NCBI GenBank assembly: GCA_030831125.1
Contig: JAURLQ010000013.1
Location: 31,087-95,086, forward strand
Direction: 5' to 3'
From: Gammaproteobacteria bacterium
GTDB lineage: Bacteria > Pseudomonadota > Gammaproteobacteria > Pseudomonadales > Pseudohongiellaceae
Length of the DNA: 64,000 nucleotides
The notes beneath the pieces are model-generated. The model worked only from the letters and a program-made list of their open reading frames with translations, had not been told where the DNA came from and ran no database searches. Shown piece by piece: positions 1 through 9,100 of the stretch; the first letter of the stretch is position 1; every line of letters begins with the position of its first letter. A program made the translations under genes and the position numbers.

Positions 1-594
1 GACTTCTCCTTCGGCAAGGGAGAATGTAGAGGTGAGTTCAATATCGTCTCGGGGCTGGCTGGATCTGGTGTCTGAGAAACCATAGGCCATGGCTTCGTTG
101 AGTGGTGCACTGCCATTTTGTACTGGCACTTCTAGTGTGAGACTCGCTCCACTGGGTATGCAGATGTCCTCACACTCGAGCCACTGGACATCTGCACTGA
201 TGCCCAATTCACTGGCGGCAAATTCGGCCGGCATATACAGCGGTGTCAACAGAAAGACTTCACCGGTATAACCGAAATCCACAAGGTCGGCCGGCAAATC
301 AAAACGTTCCGGTGTGGGCCACACCATCTCACCTGATGTCACTCCTTCGGGGAGTTGCCATGTGATTTCTGTCGGCTTGCCGGCATCACCGGGATTTACC
401 CAGTAGGTGTGCCAGTGTTCCGCATGATCCAGACGCAGGGCTACCCAGAGTGTTTCACCCGGCACAGCTGAAAGGGTTTCCGGCACCAGCTCTGCATCGA
501 CATGCTCCCCTTCCACTGTCTGGGCATGCAGGGGCATGGCTGCAAGCCAAGTGACAGCTGCACATTGCAAGATCCTGTTAACCACTGTGTTCAT
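1..594 (-). CDS. DsbD/ScsB-like thiol:disulfide interchange protein, N-terminal part (cut by window edge)
   Basis: The reading frame starts at an ATG at 594 and runs open for 198 codons off the left edge. Residues 1-25 form a signal peptide ending near PLHAQ. The rest resembles the periplasmic N-terminal domain of DsbD/ScsB-type membrane thiol reductases: HWHTYWVNPGDAGKP, WPTPERFDLP, and a cysteine pair in CEDICIPS. In this family that domain receives electrons from a membrane domain and passes them to periplasmic partners. The membrane and thioredoxin domains would lie outside the window. The start is 16 bp after the stop of the upstream hydrolase, so it is the last visible gene of a three-gene minus-strand operon. 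The family assignment is fairly secure, the substrate unknown. Confidence 0.72.
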   Translation of the reverse strand, partial: MNTVVNRILQCAAVTWLAAMPLHAQTVEGEHVDAELVPETLSAVPGETLWVALRLDHAEHWHTYWVNPGDAGKPTEITWQLPEGVTSGEMVWPTPERFDLPADLVDFGYTGEVFLLTPLYMPAEFAASELGISADVQWLECEDICIPSGASLTLEVPVQNGSAPLNEAMAYGFSDTRSSQPRDDIELTSTFSLAEGEV

Positions 595-610
595 CAAACG
601 ATCCTGTTGT

Positions 611-1303
611 CTATTCTGTCAGCCAGTCGACCAGCAGTGCTGTCACTGCATCAGGCTGTTCCATTGTGCACATGTGACCTGCATCCGGTATTACTTTGAG
701 TACAGCATTCTTGATACCCTGCAGCATTGCCTCATGCTGGCTTACCGGGCTCCAGCTGTCGGCTTCACCACAAAGCAGCCATGCCTTGTGGCTGATCATT
801 GCCATTATCGGTGTCTGGTCTTCCCTGCCCAGCAATGCTGTCACCTGTCCTTCGTAGTCGGCAACGCTATTGCGCATGATCATCTCACTGATCTTTCTGA
901 TCAACGCTGTATTGCCATGGTTCGCCGGATGCAGCATGGGCAGGATCCATGCGTCTGCAACAGCCTGAAGGCCCCTGCGATGCGCAGCATCCAGCAGGAC
1001 CTGCCGCTTGGCAGCCTCCCCCGGCTGCACAGGATGTACACCTGTATCCATGACCGCAAAACGATCAATTCTATTCCCTGCCAGCGCCAACAGTTCAAAG
1101 GCAACACGCCCGCCCATGGAGTGACCCACGACAGAAAAGCGCTCTGGTGCGTCAGCAAGCACAGATTCAGCCATTGCCTTCAGTGAACTGAAGCCCCTGA
1201 AAACGGGAATTCGTACTTCGGCATGTTCACTCAGTCCAGGCACCTGGGCTTCCCAAACCGCCTCGTCACACATCAGACCAGGCAGCAGATAAAGGACACT
1301 CAT
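611..1303 (-). CDS. Alpha/beta-fold hydrolase
   Basis: A 230-residue cytoplasmic protein without signal peptide. It starts LYLLPGLMCD, a typical first strand and oxyanion loop, and carries the nucleophile elbow GHSMGG near residue 60. The likely acid is the Asp in CGEADSWSP and the base the His in PDAGHMC, both at the expected C-terminal positions, so the catalytic triad looks complete. Members of this family are esterases, haloperoxidase-like enzymes or C-C hydrolases; nothing here fixes the substrate. Its ATG overlaps the stop of the upstream haem-motif protein by 4 bp, which implies translational coupling. Confidence 0.8.
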   Translation of the reverse strand: MSVLYLLPGLMCDEAVWEAQVPGLSEHAEVRIPVFRGFSSLKAMAESVLADAPERFSVVGHSMGGRVAFELLALAGNRIDRFAVMDTGVHPVQPGEAAKRQVLLDAAHRRGLQAVADAWILPMLHPANHGNTALIRKISEMIMRNSVADYEGQVTALLGREDQTPIMAMISHKAWLLCGEADSWSPVSQHEAMLQGIKNAVLKVIPDAGHMCTMEQPDAVTALLVDWLTE

Positions 1304-2556
1304 TGCAGGATTTCCGGCCTGGTCTCTCGCAGGATGGCCAGGGTAACACTGCGCAGATCACTGTTCAGTGCCGGATAGTTTGTCGTCTCTCCCTGGAGTT
1401 CCCTTCTGATCTGGGTAAACAGGTAATCCTTGACCTGCGGCAGCAGCCCGTCAACCGCTGGAGAATACACCAGATAACTCAAGGGATAGCGGAAAGTGCG
1501 GGTCTGCAAATCGAATTCACGCAGGGATCTGCCCTGAGAGTCGAATGGCCCAAGCTGTTCAAAATATTCCCTGTATCCTGACGTGCCGCTGACAGGTTCA
1601 GCAATTTCGGCTTCATGCGCCATGAACATGGAATCCAGAACAGGCCTTGTCAGCGTCTCCAGTTTCTCTTCGTCAAGCTGGTCATTCCCCTGCAGCGCTG
1701 TGCGGCTTTCGAAGTTGAGCCTTGTAAGCCTGTTCTGCAGTTCTACCTGGTGTTCCAGTACCAGCAAGGCAACAATGTCACTGGTGTTAGCCAACCGGGG
1801 TCCAGGGGGAACCAAACCCTGCAGGTCAGGTTTGTTGCCATTGGCCGCAAGGTCCAGATTCTGCAACATGCTGGCACTGCTGATAATGAGATTACCCATG
1901 GTTTCCAGATTTCCGGTGTGACCGGTGACATACCAGCCCCCCCATCGTCTCTTCAATGGTGTGGATGTATCGGTCATTTCACTGATTTCATGTGAAATTA
2001 TGCTTCCATCCGTACCTGCCAGCACCGAGCTGAGCATGAACCGTGGTACGCCTCCACCTGTCATGGAATAGGAATCATGGCAGCGAAGGCAACGTCCCAG
2101 TTCCTGTTCTGCCGACACTTCGGCATCAGGCTGCTGGGAGAAATCGAAGAAAACCGGACCCAGCTGCGGGTCCATCGCGCCGATTTCAAGCGTTGAACTG
2201 CCAGGCACGAAGCCGACATATACTTCATCGTTGAAAAACAGGGAGCGGGGATTTTCCGGCGTGATGAAGCGCTGTTTCAGGCTGGTTTTGGAAAACACCA
2301 GCACCTGACTTGCCGGATTGATATCCAGCACATCAAGCAGAGCAGCCAGATAACCGGACCCGTCTTCATTGTATTCCAGTGTCAGAGTACCCGTTTCAAG
2401 CTGTTCCAGTACCTCTGTGAACTGGTTGTCGGGAGCTACCTTGCCATAGCCGATTGCAGGATATTCGATCTCGTAACGTAATTGGGCATGCGCCGCCTGA
2501 AGCGGCAACAACATGACCAGCAAGGCCAGAATCAGCTGCCTTTCGGAATGTCTCAT
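1300..2556 (-). CDS. Exported protein of unknown function with one haem-binding CXXCH motif
   Basis: A 418-residue protein with a clear signal peptide (LILALLVMLLPLQAAHAQ). One c-type haem motif, CLRCH, lies near residues 154-158 and is followed by SYSMTGGGVPRFM. The rest has no repeat or membrane segment that I recognise. I do not know a named function; the motif suggests a periplasmic single-haem cytochrome, but only a few residues around it look cytochrome-like. It is the first gene of an operon with the hydrolase (4-bp overlap) and a DsbD-like protein. A thiol-reducing partner would suit a CXXCH protein, since cytochrome c maturation needs reduced cysteines; this link is inference. Confidence 0.6.
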   Translation of the reverse strand: MRHSERQLILALLVMLLPLQAAHAQLRYEIEYPAIGYGKVAPDNQFTEVLEQLETGTLTLEYNEDGSGYLAALLDVLDINPASQVLVFSKTSLKQRFITPENPRSLFFNDEVYVGFVPGSSTLEIGAMDPQLGPVFFDFSQQPDAEVSAEQELGRCLRCHDSYSMTGGGVPRFMLSSVLAGTDGSIISHEISEMTDTSTPLKRRWGGWYVTGHTGNLETMGNLIISSASMLQNLDLAANGNKPDLQGLVPPGPRLANTSDIVALLVLEHQVELQNRLTRLNFESRTALQGNDQLDEEKLETLTRPVLDSMFMAHEAEIAEPVSGTSGYREYFEQLGPFDSQGRSLREFDLQTRTFRYPLSYLVYSPAVDGLLPQVKDYLFTQIRRELQGETTNYPALNSDLRSVTLAILRETRPEILQ

Positions 2557-2638
2557 CTCTTCTTCCTGTCTGGATTACCTTGAATCTTCATCATGACGGC
2601 AATTTTCCCATAAATAACCACTTCCTGCCTCCGTTAAC

Positions 2639-2936
2639 GGAAGTGTCCCGGTTTGATTAGATAATTATGGCAATACGCACCTTTCAGTTGGTAGCTGTTC
2701 GACACGCCGTAAACCAGATCCAGCCATCCGGTATAGCCGAATGTCGCTCTGCCTCACGCAAAGCATTGCTTTGCATACGTTCGGCTCCCCCCATGGGGGC
2801 TCGACTGCGGCCCGCAAGAGGGCCCAGCCACCCGCAAATTCGGGTGTCGTTCCACAATGCTGCAAGCTACGCTTGCAGTACGCATTGCTCCAACCCTGCC
2901 GCAAACGGTCCCGGATCCACCAACTAAGACACTTCC
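2639..2936 (-). repeat. Palindrome-rich dispersed repeat, copy A (long form)
   Basis: The conserved core spans about 2697-2914 and lies in reverse orientation to copies C and D. It begins GACACGCCG and ends near CGGTCCCGG. Inside are the hairpins GCAAAGC/GCTTTGC, ACCCG/CGGGT and GCAAGC/GCTTGC also seen in copy D. The core is bordered by imperfect inverted arms found at no other copy: AGTTGGT (2686-2692) against ACCAACT (2919-2925), and GGAAGTGTC (2639-2647) against GACACTTCC (2928-2936). The left arm has about 38 extra bases between these two blocks. The copy fills most of the 600-bp gap between the haem-motif gene and fhs. Short frames that read through it are by-products of the repeat. Confidence 0.85.
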
Positions 2937-3156
2937 TGCCGAACCGGGCGGTTTTCCTCTTACAGCAAATTTGCTAGACTGCCGCGCCTTTGACAGGAAC
3001 CCACCCGGAATGCACTGACAGCAACAGCATACAGTCCTTGCCGCGTTTTCCTCCCCGAATTTGGCTTGTTAACGTAATTGGCTATATAAACCGGTTTTCT
3101 GCGGAAAACCTGCCGTAACCCACAGCATCAAAGAGACCAGAGAGGTAGTGCTTGCC

Positions 3157-4830
3157 ATGACCCAGATGTCAGATATTGAAATTGCCCAGGCTGCAACAGC
3201 CCAACCCATCCAGGATATCGGCGCCAAGCTGGCTATACCTGCAGATGCCCTGCTGCCTTACGGACCAACCAAAGCCAAGATTGACTACGGCTTTATCCAG
3301 AAACAGCAAAGCAATCCCAATGGCAAGCTGATCCTCGTTACCGCCATATCTCCAACACCGGCAGGCGAAGGCAAGACCACAACCACTGTCGGCCTTGGCG
3401 ACGCGCTTGCACGCATAGGCAAAAAAACAGCCATCTGTCTGCGCGAACCCAGCCTTGGTCCCTGCTTCGGCATGAAAGGCGGTGCCGCTGGTGGCGGATA
3501 TGCACAGGTAATTCCAATGGAGGATATCAACCTGCATTTTACCGGTGACTTCCATGCCATTGGCGCTGCGCACAACCTGTTGTCTGCGATGGTAGACAAC
3601 CATATTTACTGGTCAAACAGCCTGGAAATAGACACGCGTCGCATCAGTTGGCGCCGTGTTGTAGACATGAATGACCGTTCACTGCGCGACATAGCACTGG
3701 CTCTTGGCGGCCCGGGTAACGGCTTTCCGCGTCAGGGCGGGTTTGACATTACCGTTGCATCAGAAGTAATGGCAATTTTCTGTCTTGCCACCGACATCAG
3801 CGATCTGCGTCGCAGACTCGCCAATATCGTGATCGGCACAACCCGCGATGGTACCCCGATTACCTGCAAACAGATCAATGCGGACGGTGCAATGACTGCT
3901 CTGCTCAAGGATGCCCTGCTGCCGAACCTGGTACAGACGCTTGAAGGCACCCCGGCATTCATTCATGGCGGACCCTTTGCGAACATCGCACACGGCTGCA
4001 ACTCGGCCATGGCAACAACCACAGCACTCAAACTGGCAGACTATGTGGTAACAGAAGCCGGCTTCGGTGCCGATCTGGGTGCCGAGAAATTCCTCGACAT
4101 CAAATGTCGAAAAACCGGCCTCAAGCCAGATGCTGTCACCATTGTAGCAACTGTCCGAGCCCTGAAAATGCACGGTGGTGTGCCGAAGGACCAGCTCAAG
4201 GGTGAAAATGTTGATGCCCTGAAAAAAGGCTTCAGGAATCTTGAACGTCACCTGCAGAACATCGCCAAATACGGCGTGCCCTCGATAGTTGCAATCAACC
4301 GTTTCATCCAGGATACACCGGCTGAAATCGAAACCCTGCGTGAGCTGTGCTCTGCAATGGGTGTAAAAGTGATTGAATGTACTCACTGGGCTGATGGCAG
4401 TGCCGGTACTGAAGCCCTGGCAAAGGAAGTGGTCAACATCATCGAAAACACTCCCGGCAACTTCAAGTACCTGTACGAAGACAGCGCCACGCTTTGGGAA
4501 AAAACCCGGACTATCGCCCGCGAAATCTATCGCGCCAGCGACATCACTGCAGACAGCAAGGTGCGCAAGCAATTCGAAGATTTCCAGAAACTCTATGGCA
4601 ATTTCCCGATCTGCATGGCGAAAACCCAGTACAGCTTCTCCACTGATCCATCACTGATGGGCGCACCGGAAAATCATTCCGTTAACATCCGTGAACTGCG
4701 CCTCTCTGCAGGTGCCGAGTTCATCGTGGCAGTTTGCGGTGACATCATGATCATGCCCGGCCTCCCGCGTGTACCGGCAGCCGAAAACATCTTCGTCAAT
4801 GAAGCGGGCCAGGTAGAAGGTCTGTTCTGA
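3157..4830 (+). CDS. fhs: Formate--tetrahydrofolate ligase
   Basis: ATP-dependent ligation of formate to tetrahydrofolate gives 10-formyl-THF for one-carbon metabolism in the cytoplasm. The 557-residue product has the family's usual length and its nucleotide-binding loop [18 protein letters not shown], the downstream [18 protein letters not shown] and a C-terminal [12 protein letters not shown] chose the ATG at 3157 because AGAGAGG (3140-3146) sits about 10 bases upstream; a GTG at 3148 is too close to that site. A weak candidate promoter is TTGGCT with TATATA at 3061-3088. The gene stands alone: a strong terminator follows, and copies of the palindromic repeat lie on both sides. Confidence 0.95.
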   Translation: MTQMSDIEIAQAATAQPIQDIGAKLAIPADALLPYGPTKAKIDYGFIQKQQSNPNGKLILVTAISPTPAGEGKTTTTVGLGDALARIGKKTAICLREPSLGPCFGMKGGAAGGGYAQVIPMEDINLHFTGDFHAIGAAHNLLSAMVDNHIYWSNSLEIDTRRISWRRVVDMNDRSLRDIALALGGPGNGFPRQGGFDITVASEVMAIFCLATDISDLRRRLANIVIGTTRDGTPITCKQINADGAMTALLKDALLPNLVQTLEGTPAFIHGGPFANIAHGCNSAMATTTALKLADYVVTEAGFGADLGAEKFLDIKCRKTGLKPDAVTIVATVRALKMHGGVPKDQLKGENVDALKKGFRNLERHLQNIAKYGVPSIVAINRFIQDTPAEIETLRELCSAMGVKVIECTHWADGSAGTEALAKEVVNIIENTPGNFKYLYEDSATLWEKTRTIAREIYRASDITADSKVRKQFEDFQKLYGNFPICMAKTQYSFSTDPSLMGAPENHSVNIRELRLSAGAEFIVAVCGDIMIMPGLPRVPAAENIFVNEAGQVEGLF

Positions 4831-4852
4831 TCTGACCCTCGCAGTTGCAAAG

Positions 4853-4889
4853 AACTGCAGTACGGGAAACCGCACTGCAGTTTTTTTTT
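4853..4889 (+). terminator. Rho-independent terminator after fhs
   Basis: A perfect 9-bp stem, AACTGCAGT against ACTGCAGTT, closes a 12-base loop and runs into nine consecutive T residues. It begins 23 bp after the fhs stop codon. Confidence 0.92.
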
Positions 4890-4972
4890 GCAGGCTGCAG
4901 CTTGTTAGCAAGTTGCCAGGCATTGAACATGGAGTTGATGTCCTGCAGGACTTGATATCAGTTGGAATCACG

Positions 4973-5152
4973 AATTCCTGTAGTTGTTACGTCGACACGC
5001 CGCAAACCCGTCCGAGGGGGCTCGACTGCGGCCCGCAAGCGGGTCCAGCCACCCGCTATAGCGGGTGTCGTTCCTCAAAGCTGCAAGCTGCGCTTGCAAT
5101 ACGCTTTGCTCCACCCATGCCGCAGATGGTCTCCGTTCCATCTACAGAAATT
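4973..5152 (-). repeat. Palindrome-rich dispersed repeat, copy B (intermediate form)
   Basis: The core runs about 4991-5136 in the same orientation as copy A. It keeps the hairpins CCCGC/GCGGG, ACCCGC-tata-GCGGGT and GCAAGC-gca-GCTTGC. It lacks the arm with GCAAAGC/GCTTTGC and CATCCGGC/GCCGGATG that is present in A and D; the deletion falls just beyond the GAGCCCCC block. The outer stem around GCAAGC reads CAAAGC/GCTTTG instead of GCAATGC/GCATTGC, a compensatory change relative to D. Copy-specific inverted arms flank it: AATTCCTGTAGTTG (4973-4986) pairs with CCATCTACAGAAATT (5138-5152) at about 12 of 15 positions. The remaining sequence up to 5275 holds nothing I recognise. Confidence 0.85.
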
Positions 5153-5275
5153 AGCTATTGAGCATCTCTGAATTCCCGAAGGTTATAACAGGTAATACGG
5201 GTATAAAGGACACCCGCATACCGAGATATACAAGGCCGAAGCAGGGGAAATCTGGACAACATCCGGTGTTGCGTT

Positions 5276-6919
5276 TCAATTCCTCAGATTAAGCAGTTCC
5301 GATACTGTGCGGGCCTGTTCTCCCGGCAACATACAGTGTTCCAGAGCGTTGACCAGTGAATGCCCCGCCAGCAGGAACTCCCTGTTGATATTTAGAGCCG
5401 ATGAAGCCTGTTCTCTGGCAAAAAAGCGCTGATCTATTGCTTCATAGATATCCGAGTTTGCACTGTCATGGGCAATCCTCACCCGGTCGAGCAATTGCCG
5501 CAACTGCTCGGGTGAAACCTTGTCCTGCCCTTCCAGGATATCCAGCAAAGTGCCATAGACCTCGTCAGAAACAGTGAGCAAACCGCTCAGGAAACGGGCA
5601 CGGGGCGAACCTTCTTCCTCCATGAACAGTTTCATGTCCTTCTCCAGATCCTTGATGGCCTTGGTTGAATACAGACTGTCACGAATACAGACCCTCAGCT
5701 GCTGCAAGCGGCTCACATGCACCTGTTCCATTTCCTTGCGGCCCAGCTCAAGCAGGTAGTCGGTCAGTTCATTTTCAGCGTCCTTGAGCTCGTTGTAGGC
5801 TATCTCCACACTCTCAGCCAGCAAGGTTTCTCTTGCAGCTTTCCTGTCCTGCAACAGACCAAGCCGCCAGGCATTGAGCAGTATGCTGGCAGCCAGCAAC
5901 ATCCGGACATCCTGTTCAAGAGCAGAAAATGCAGCAGCAGGCACTTCTGTTGTCACTTCCGCAATCAGCAGCTTCCTTTTCTTCGGACCGGGTACCAGTT
6001 TTTCTACCAGAGCTTCAATCCGTGATGCGAATGGCACAATCATGAACAGACCCATGAGGTTGAAAGTGCTGTGAAAGGCAACAAGACTGAACAACTGATC
6101 TTCGATAGAGTACACATCGGCTATCAGCTTCAGTATCAAAGACATGCTCAGCAACGCGATCAATGCCGTTGCTACATTGAAGACAACATGTACCAGGGCT
6201 ATCTGACGCTTCGTAGTAGATCCTCCCAGGGAACCCAGGACCACTGTACTGGTAGTTCCCAGGTCAGCACCAACAATGAGTACTGCTGCAGATTGCAGAT
6301 CAAGTATCCCTGCGCTGAGCGCAGAGAGACTGATCATCATGGTTGCCGAACTCGACTGGATAAGGGCGGTAAGCATTACGCCAAAGCAGAAATATACCGG
6401 CAGGGACAGCGCTCGCAGTGATGCCACATCAATGAGCTCTACAACGAAACTGATGCTTTCTTTCATCAGTACCAAACCAAACAGCAGCAGTCCGAATGCA
6501 GTCACAAAGCGGCCTGTGGACTGTAGCCTGCCGCTTTCCTTGCTCATCACTGTCACCAGCGCACCAGCACCTATGCATATGGTATAGAACTCTGCCAGAT
6601 CCAGCTTGAATCCTATCCAGGCAACAAGCCAACCAGTGAAAGTTGTACCAAGATTGCTGCCCATGATCACGCCAATACCGTTGCGCAAAGGCAGAACACC
6701 TGCGCCGATGAAGGCCATGGTCATCAAACCGACTATGGAACTGCTCTGGAGTATTGCTGTCATGAAGATGCCCAGCAAAACTCCCTGGAAGGGAGTGCTG
6801 GTACCACGCTGCAGGGCCTGTCGCAGATGTCCTTCACCAAGCAGGGCGAGAGACTGCTCCAGCATACGCATGGCAAGCAGCAGTATGCCCATACCGGAAA
6901 TGAAAGCCATGATTTGCAT
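5276..6919 (-). CDS. Na+/phosphate cotransporter family protein with C-terminal PhoU-like domain
   Basis: A 547-residue inner-membrane protein. The N-terminal two thirds carries the duplicated Na/Pi cotransporter core, seen as two QSSS motifs (AILQSSSIVGLM near residue 57 and LIQSSSATMMIS near 188), each followed by GSNLGTT or GADLGTT. Several hydrophobic segments run up to about residue 305. The C-terminal 200 residues are charged and helical, as in the PhoU-like domain of YjbB-type proteins. It probably exports or imports phosphate with sodium. The ATG at 6919 could be replaced by one at 6910. The gene is 54 bp downstream of the GT-C protein gene and may share its transcript. Confidence 0.85.
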   Translation of the reverse strand: MQIMAFISGMGILLLAMRMLEQSLALLGEGHLRQALQRGTSTPFQGVLLGIFMTAILQSSSIVGLMTMAFIGAGVLPLRNGIGVIMGSNLGTTFTGWLVAWIGFKLDLAEFYTICIGAGALVTVMSKESGRLQSTGRFVTAFGLLLFGLVLMKESISFVVELIDVASLRALSLPVYFCFGVMLTALIQSSSATMMISLSALSAGILDLQSAAVLIVGADLGTTSTVVLGSLGGSTTKRQIALVHVVFNVATALIALLSMSLILKLIADVYSIEDQLFSLVAFHSTFNLMGLFMIVPFASRIEALVEKLVPGPKKRKLLIAEVTTEVPAAAFSALEQDVRMLLAASILLNAWRLGLLQDRKAARETLLAESVEIAYNELKDAENELTDYLLELGRKEMEQVHVSRLQQLRVCIRDSLYSTKAIKDLEKDMKLFMEEEGSPRARFLSGLLTVSDEVYGTLLDILEGQDKVSPEQLRQLLDRVRIAHDSANSDIYEAIDQRFFAREQASSALNINREFLLAGHSLVNALEHCMLPGEQARTVSELLNLRN

Positions 6920-6973
6920 GGGTCACCAATGCGTGAGCGCCAGAGGAGCTGCCCGGAATTTCAGCAGATCCCG

Positions 6974-8965
6974 CTACTGGGCCCTTTGCTCTTCTGAGTC
7001 CGGCACCTTGGCCGGACTGTTCCCGCTTGCGGCAACTCTGGCTGCTTCCAGTTCGCGTCTGGATACCCTGATCTGGTAGCTGTCGATACCGAAACGACTG
7101 GCATTCTGCGCTTCCATCAGTGCCATGGTTTCATCCGCGTCACCGAATTGTCCTGCAGCAACCTGATACAACATAAGCTCGGCCAGTGTATCAATCCTTT
7201 GGCTGGTTTCATGGGCCAGCCGATAATAAACAACACCCTGTGCATAAAAACCCTGATGGAAGCGCAGTATGCCGCGCAAACGCTGCAGATTGCTGTAATT
7301 GTTGGGGTTCAGTTGATTTGGCTCGAATTCGAATGCAGTTTCCAACAGCAACTCGATGTCGTCCAGTGAAACTTCAGGGCAACGGTTTTCAGCAACAAGG
7401 GTTAACAGGTTCTGCAGGGCATTCAGCCCATAGACAGATACCGGATACTGTTCCAACAGCATGCGGGAACGCTGAAGCCCCGCATCTTCCCTTATGCCGC
7501 TGCTGCACTCGATAATCTGGATATGCAGAAAGGCTCCCGGTTCTGTCGGGGTGAGTTCCGTCAACTGACGCAGCTTGATGATGACATCTTCCACATTATC
7601 CCTGGCAGCCGGTGAATTCACATAACTGGTAATGGCCCTGCCAGAAAGGGGATGATCATTGATGGCCATGGTATGGAACAGCACGGGGTCACCCCACTCT
7701 GCAGCACGTGTACGGGTCATGAACAGCATCACAAGCACCACAAGCGGCAGAATCATTGCAACCTGCTTCATGACCGGGAATCTTGCAACAGCGTATACAG
7801 GCAGCAGAACAAGACCTGCCAGGGCCATATAGTTGCGATGCTCGAAAACCAGTTCCAGAGGAAATATGGTTGATTCCATCAGGTGGCAAATCAGAAACCA
7901 GCTCAACCCGAAAGCCACTACCGGTGCACGTCTCCGCAAGGCCCAGATTGACCAGCAGGCCAGCAGCAGTAGCCCTCCCAGCAGCAGAGTGATGGCATCA
8001 ATGCCCTGGGTAACGGGATAATCATCATGGAACAGACTCATGTCCTTGAGACGGGGCAGAAAAATCAATCTCAGATAGAAGAACATGATGTGGATCTGAC
8101 TCGACACCCGTTCCATGAGTGTGAATGTACGTCCTGTGTAATCAGTCAGATAATCAATTTTCAGGGCAAACACCAGCACACCGAGTAGAAGGGGCAGGTA
8201 AATGCTAAGCGCAGCCAGTACGCCAAGTGGTCTGTCCTGCCGGTAGTACTGCCACCCGGTCCGGAAAACGAGCAATTCCATACCCAGCAGGAAAACCGGG
8301 ATTAGCGCACCCAGTTCCTTGGAGAGTAGCGCACAGACACACATCAGGGGGAAGACCAGCCAGCCCCACACATAAAAACGCAAACTTCCGGATTCAAGAC
8401 TTCTCAGTTTCATCCATGCCAGCAATGCAAGCAGGATGAAAGTCGAGGAAAGCATGGCCATGCGCTGCACTGCATACATCACCGTGCTGACCTGAAGGGG
8501 ATGCATGAGCCAGAGCCCCGCTGTAATCCCTGCAACCATCAGTGCCCCTCTACCTGCCAGTTGCGGATCCAGTCTGGACAGCACCAGATAGAACAGCCTG
8601 AAAATCAGCATACCGTTTAACAGGTGCAAGAGCAGGTTGTGGAATTTGTAGCCCCAGGGATCAAGACCGAACTGCAGGGCAGTAAGCATGAAACTGAGAA
8701 CAGAAATACTGCGGCCAAGCATGCCGCTGCCGTTGTGGGTAATGGTGTAGATCACCGCATCAATATTGCGGGGATCCACATAGGGAGCAACTATATTCGG
8801 CTGATCATCCAGCATGAAATCGCCGGAAAGCCCTGGCCAGTAGACCCAGGCGGTCAAACCCATGCAGACAGCGAGGGCTGTCACCACATAAAGGGCTATC
8901 CGGATTCTGTCATTCATCATGCGAAGTAGATCAGTTTCAGTTACACAGTGCCAACCATGCTTCAC
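6974..8965 (-). CDS. GT-C-type membrane glycosyltransferase-like protein with TPR-like C-terminus
   Basis: A 663-residue protein with about ten predicted transmembrane segments over residues 20-430. An acidic motif in the first extracytoplasmic loop (DFMLDDQPNI) is typical of GT-C enzymes that use polyprenyl-linked sugars. Residues 440-640 are soluble and helical with TPR-like spacing. The layout matches TMTC-like or O-oligosaccharyltransferase-like proteins. It lies directly downstream of the type IV pilin gene on the same strand, so a role in pilin glycosylation is plausible but not shown. Starts at 8920 or 8917 (MMNDRIR) are possible instead of 8965. The pilin terminator at 9038-9069 separates the two transcripts at least in part. 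Confidence 0.65.
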   Translation of the reverse strand: MKHGWHCVTETDLLRMMNDRIRIALYVVTALAVCMGLTAWVYWPGLSGDFMLDDQPNIVAPYVDPRNIDAVIYTITHNGSGMLGRSISVLSFMLTALQFGLDPWGYKFHNLLLHLLNGMLIFRLFYLVLSRLDPQLAGRGALMVAGITAGLWLMHPLQVSTVMYAVQRMAMLSSTFILLALLAWMKLRSLESGSLRFYVWGWLVFPLMCVCALLSKELGALIPVFLLGMELLVFRTGWQYYRQDRPLGVLAALSIYLPLLLGVLVFALKIDYLTDYTGRTFTLMERVSSQIHIMFFYLRLIFLPRLKDMSLFHDDYPVTQGIDAITLLLGGLLLLACWSIWALRRRAPVVAFGLSWFLICHLMESTIFPLELVFEHRNYMALAGLVLLPVYAVARFPVMKQVAMILPLVVLVMLFMTRTRAAEWGDPVLFHTMAINDHPLSGRAITSYVNSPAARDNVEDVIIKLRQLTELTPTEPGAFLHIQIIECSSGIREDAGLQRSRMLLEQYPVSVYGLNALQNLLTLVAENRCPEVSLDDIELLLETAFEFEPNQLNPNNYSNLQRLRGILRFHQGFYAQGVVYYRLAHETSQRIDTLAELMLYQVAAGQFGDADETMALMEAQNASRFGIDSYQIRVSRRELEAARVAASGNSPAKVPDSEEQRAQ

Positions 8966-9037
8966 ATCCAGACAGGAAGCAGATGCTGTCTGGTCTGCAT
9001 GTGTTGTTTGATGTGTATTGTGCAGTAATGCTGCGGA

Positions 9038-9069
9038 TAAAAAAAAGCCAGCCCTTGTGGGCTGGCTTT
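9038..9069 (-). terminator. Rho-independent terminator after the pilin gene
   Basis: On the minus strand an 11-bp perfect stem (AAAGCCAGCCC against GGGCTGGCTTT, loop of 4) is followed by eight T residues. It lies about 30 bp past the pilin stop codon. Confidence 0.92.
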
Positions 9070-9100
9070 GTGTACCAGTTTATACCCGAAGGTATGAAAG

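Noticed and set aside
2665..2977. Several 78-86-residue frames on both strands
   Set aside because: They read through palindromic repeat copy A; the same peptides recur in copies B and D and have no ribosome sites.
3760..4572. A 270-residue minus-strand frame inside fhs
   Set aside because: It is antisense to the conserved fhs coding sequence and has no recognisable domain.
4973..5152. CRISPR array or tandem array at the repeat copies
   Set aside because: The units are single dispersed copies with internal hairpins; no regular spacers and no cas genes.
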